A stretch of DNA of 13,205 nt from Victivallaceae bacterium (GTDB lineage Bacteria; Verrucomicrobiota; Lentisphaeria; Victivallales; Victivallaceae). Shown here piece after piece: positions 13,098 through 13,205 of this stretch. The stretch is taken from NCBI GenBank assembly GCA_028717165.1, contig JAQUOK010000030.1:1-13205 (forward strand), written 5' to 3'. Each line of letters opens with the position of its first letter. The first letter of the stretch is position 1. The translations under genes and the position numbers were made by a program. The notes beneath the pieces were generated by a model that saw only the letters and a list, made by a program, of their open reading frames with translations, was not told the origin of the DNA and ran no database searches.

Positions 13098-13205
13098 ATT
13101 TACTGCTGAAAGACTACAAACCGAAACGGGTATTGAAAACCTCGGAAAATATCCCGCTGAAGCCGCGCTTCCCGGTGATTGACGCGCATAATCATTTGTT
13201 CGCGG
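13094..13205 (+). CDS. amidohydrolase (TIM-barrel metal-dependent hydrolase), N-terminal part
   Basis: ATG 13094 overlaps the preceding stop as ATGA and is preceded by GAGGTGA (13084-13090), a strong ribosome site. Thirty-seven codons are visible before the window ends. The FPVIDAHNHLF segment is the first-strand metal-binding H-x-H motif of the amidohydrolase superfamily, and the preceding MNLLLKDYKPKRVLK opening is one I associate with the amidohydrolase-2 (COG2159-like) group common in Lentisphaerota and Planctomycetes. Members hydrolyse lactones or decarboxylate small acids. With an isomerase-like and a mutarotase-like protein upstream it may act on a sugar-derived acid or lactone. Confidence 0.75.
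   Translation, partial: MNLLLKDYKPKRVLKTSENIPLKPRFPVIDAHNHLFA

Noticed and set aside
1..13205. CRISPR arrays, tRNA or rRNA genes, insertion sequences
   Set aside because: No regularly spaced long direct repeats, no tRNA-like clover-leaf, no rRNA-like stretch and no transposase were recognised on either strand.

Overview
The window looks like chromosomal DNA of a PVC-superphylum bacterium, most likely Lentisphaerota (Victivallis-like). The pointers are a Lentisphaerota-style prepilin N-terminus (FTLIELLIVIAIIAILASML followed by LPALNKAREKA), a LeuD of the planctomycete/chlamydial/plastid type, a PocR-AraC regulator, a DUF4432 protein and an amidohydrolase of a style frequent in that superphylum. 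This placement is from remembered family resemblance, not a search.

Layout: (1) 2-469, the 3' part of leuD. (2) 470-1041, a 570-bp non-coding stretch with hairpins, an inverted block of 9-bp 'TGGGACnnn' repeats and a strong sigma-70 promoter. (3) 1042-1695, a GntR/FCD regulator, then 1804-2514, a stand-alone prepilin-like protein; GTATAC-centred palindromes lie before both. (4) 2756-8439 and beyond, a tightly packed plus-strand operon: NodB-fold deacetylase-like protein, iron-dependent alcohol dehydrogenase with an in-frame premature TAA, a serine-hydroxymethyltransferase-like PLP enzyme that lacks the catalytic Glu, a four-carbon acid sugar kinase (DUF1537) and a PdxA2-type dehydrogenase. 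(5) 8473-9640, a graveyard: the N-terminus of a uroporphyrinogen-decarboxylase-like protein joined out of frame to the C-terminus of a neutral-ceramidase-like protein, then a twice-frameshifted start of a Gfo/Idh/MocA-like oxidoreductase. (6) 9643-10479 on the minus strand, a PocR-AraC regulator, facing divergently a second plus-strand operon (10609-13205): fucose-isomerase-like protein, DUF4432 epimerase-like protein and the start of an amidohydrolase. Two direct repeats sit in the divergent promoter gap.

How the genes may work together: kinase plus PdxA2 is the known pair that phosphorylates a four-carbon acid sugar (D-threonate type) and oxidatively decarboxylates it to dihydroxyacetone phosphate. 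Here the pair is embedded with a folate-site-altered SHMT paralogue, an alcohol dehydrogenase and a deacetylase-like hydrolase. This suggests a route in which a PLP aldolase makes or cleaves a hydroxy-amino acid before kinase/PdxA2 processing. That combination is the best candidate for an undescribed pathway in the window; the substrate is unknown. The dehydrogenase stop codon and the remnants downstream suggest the locus is being eroded in this strain, unless these are assembly errors. The second operon looks like an AraC-controlled sugar or sugar-acid catabolic operon with sugar isomerase, epimerase-like and TIM-barrel hydrolase steps.
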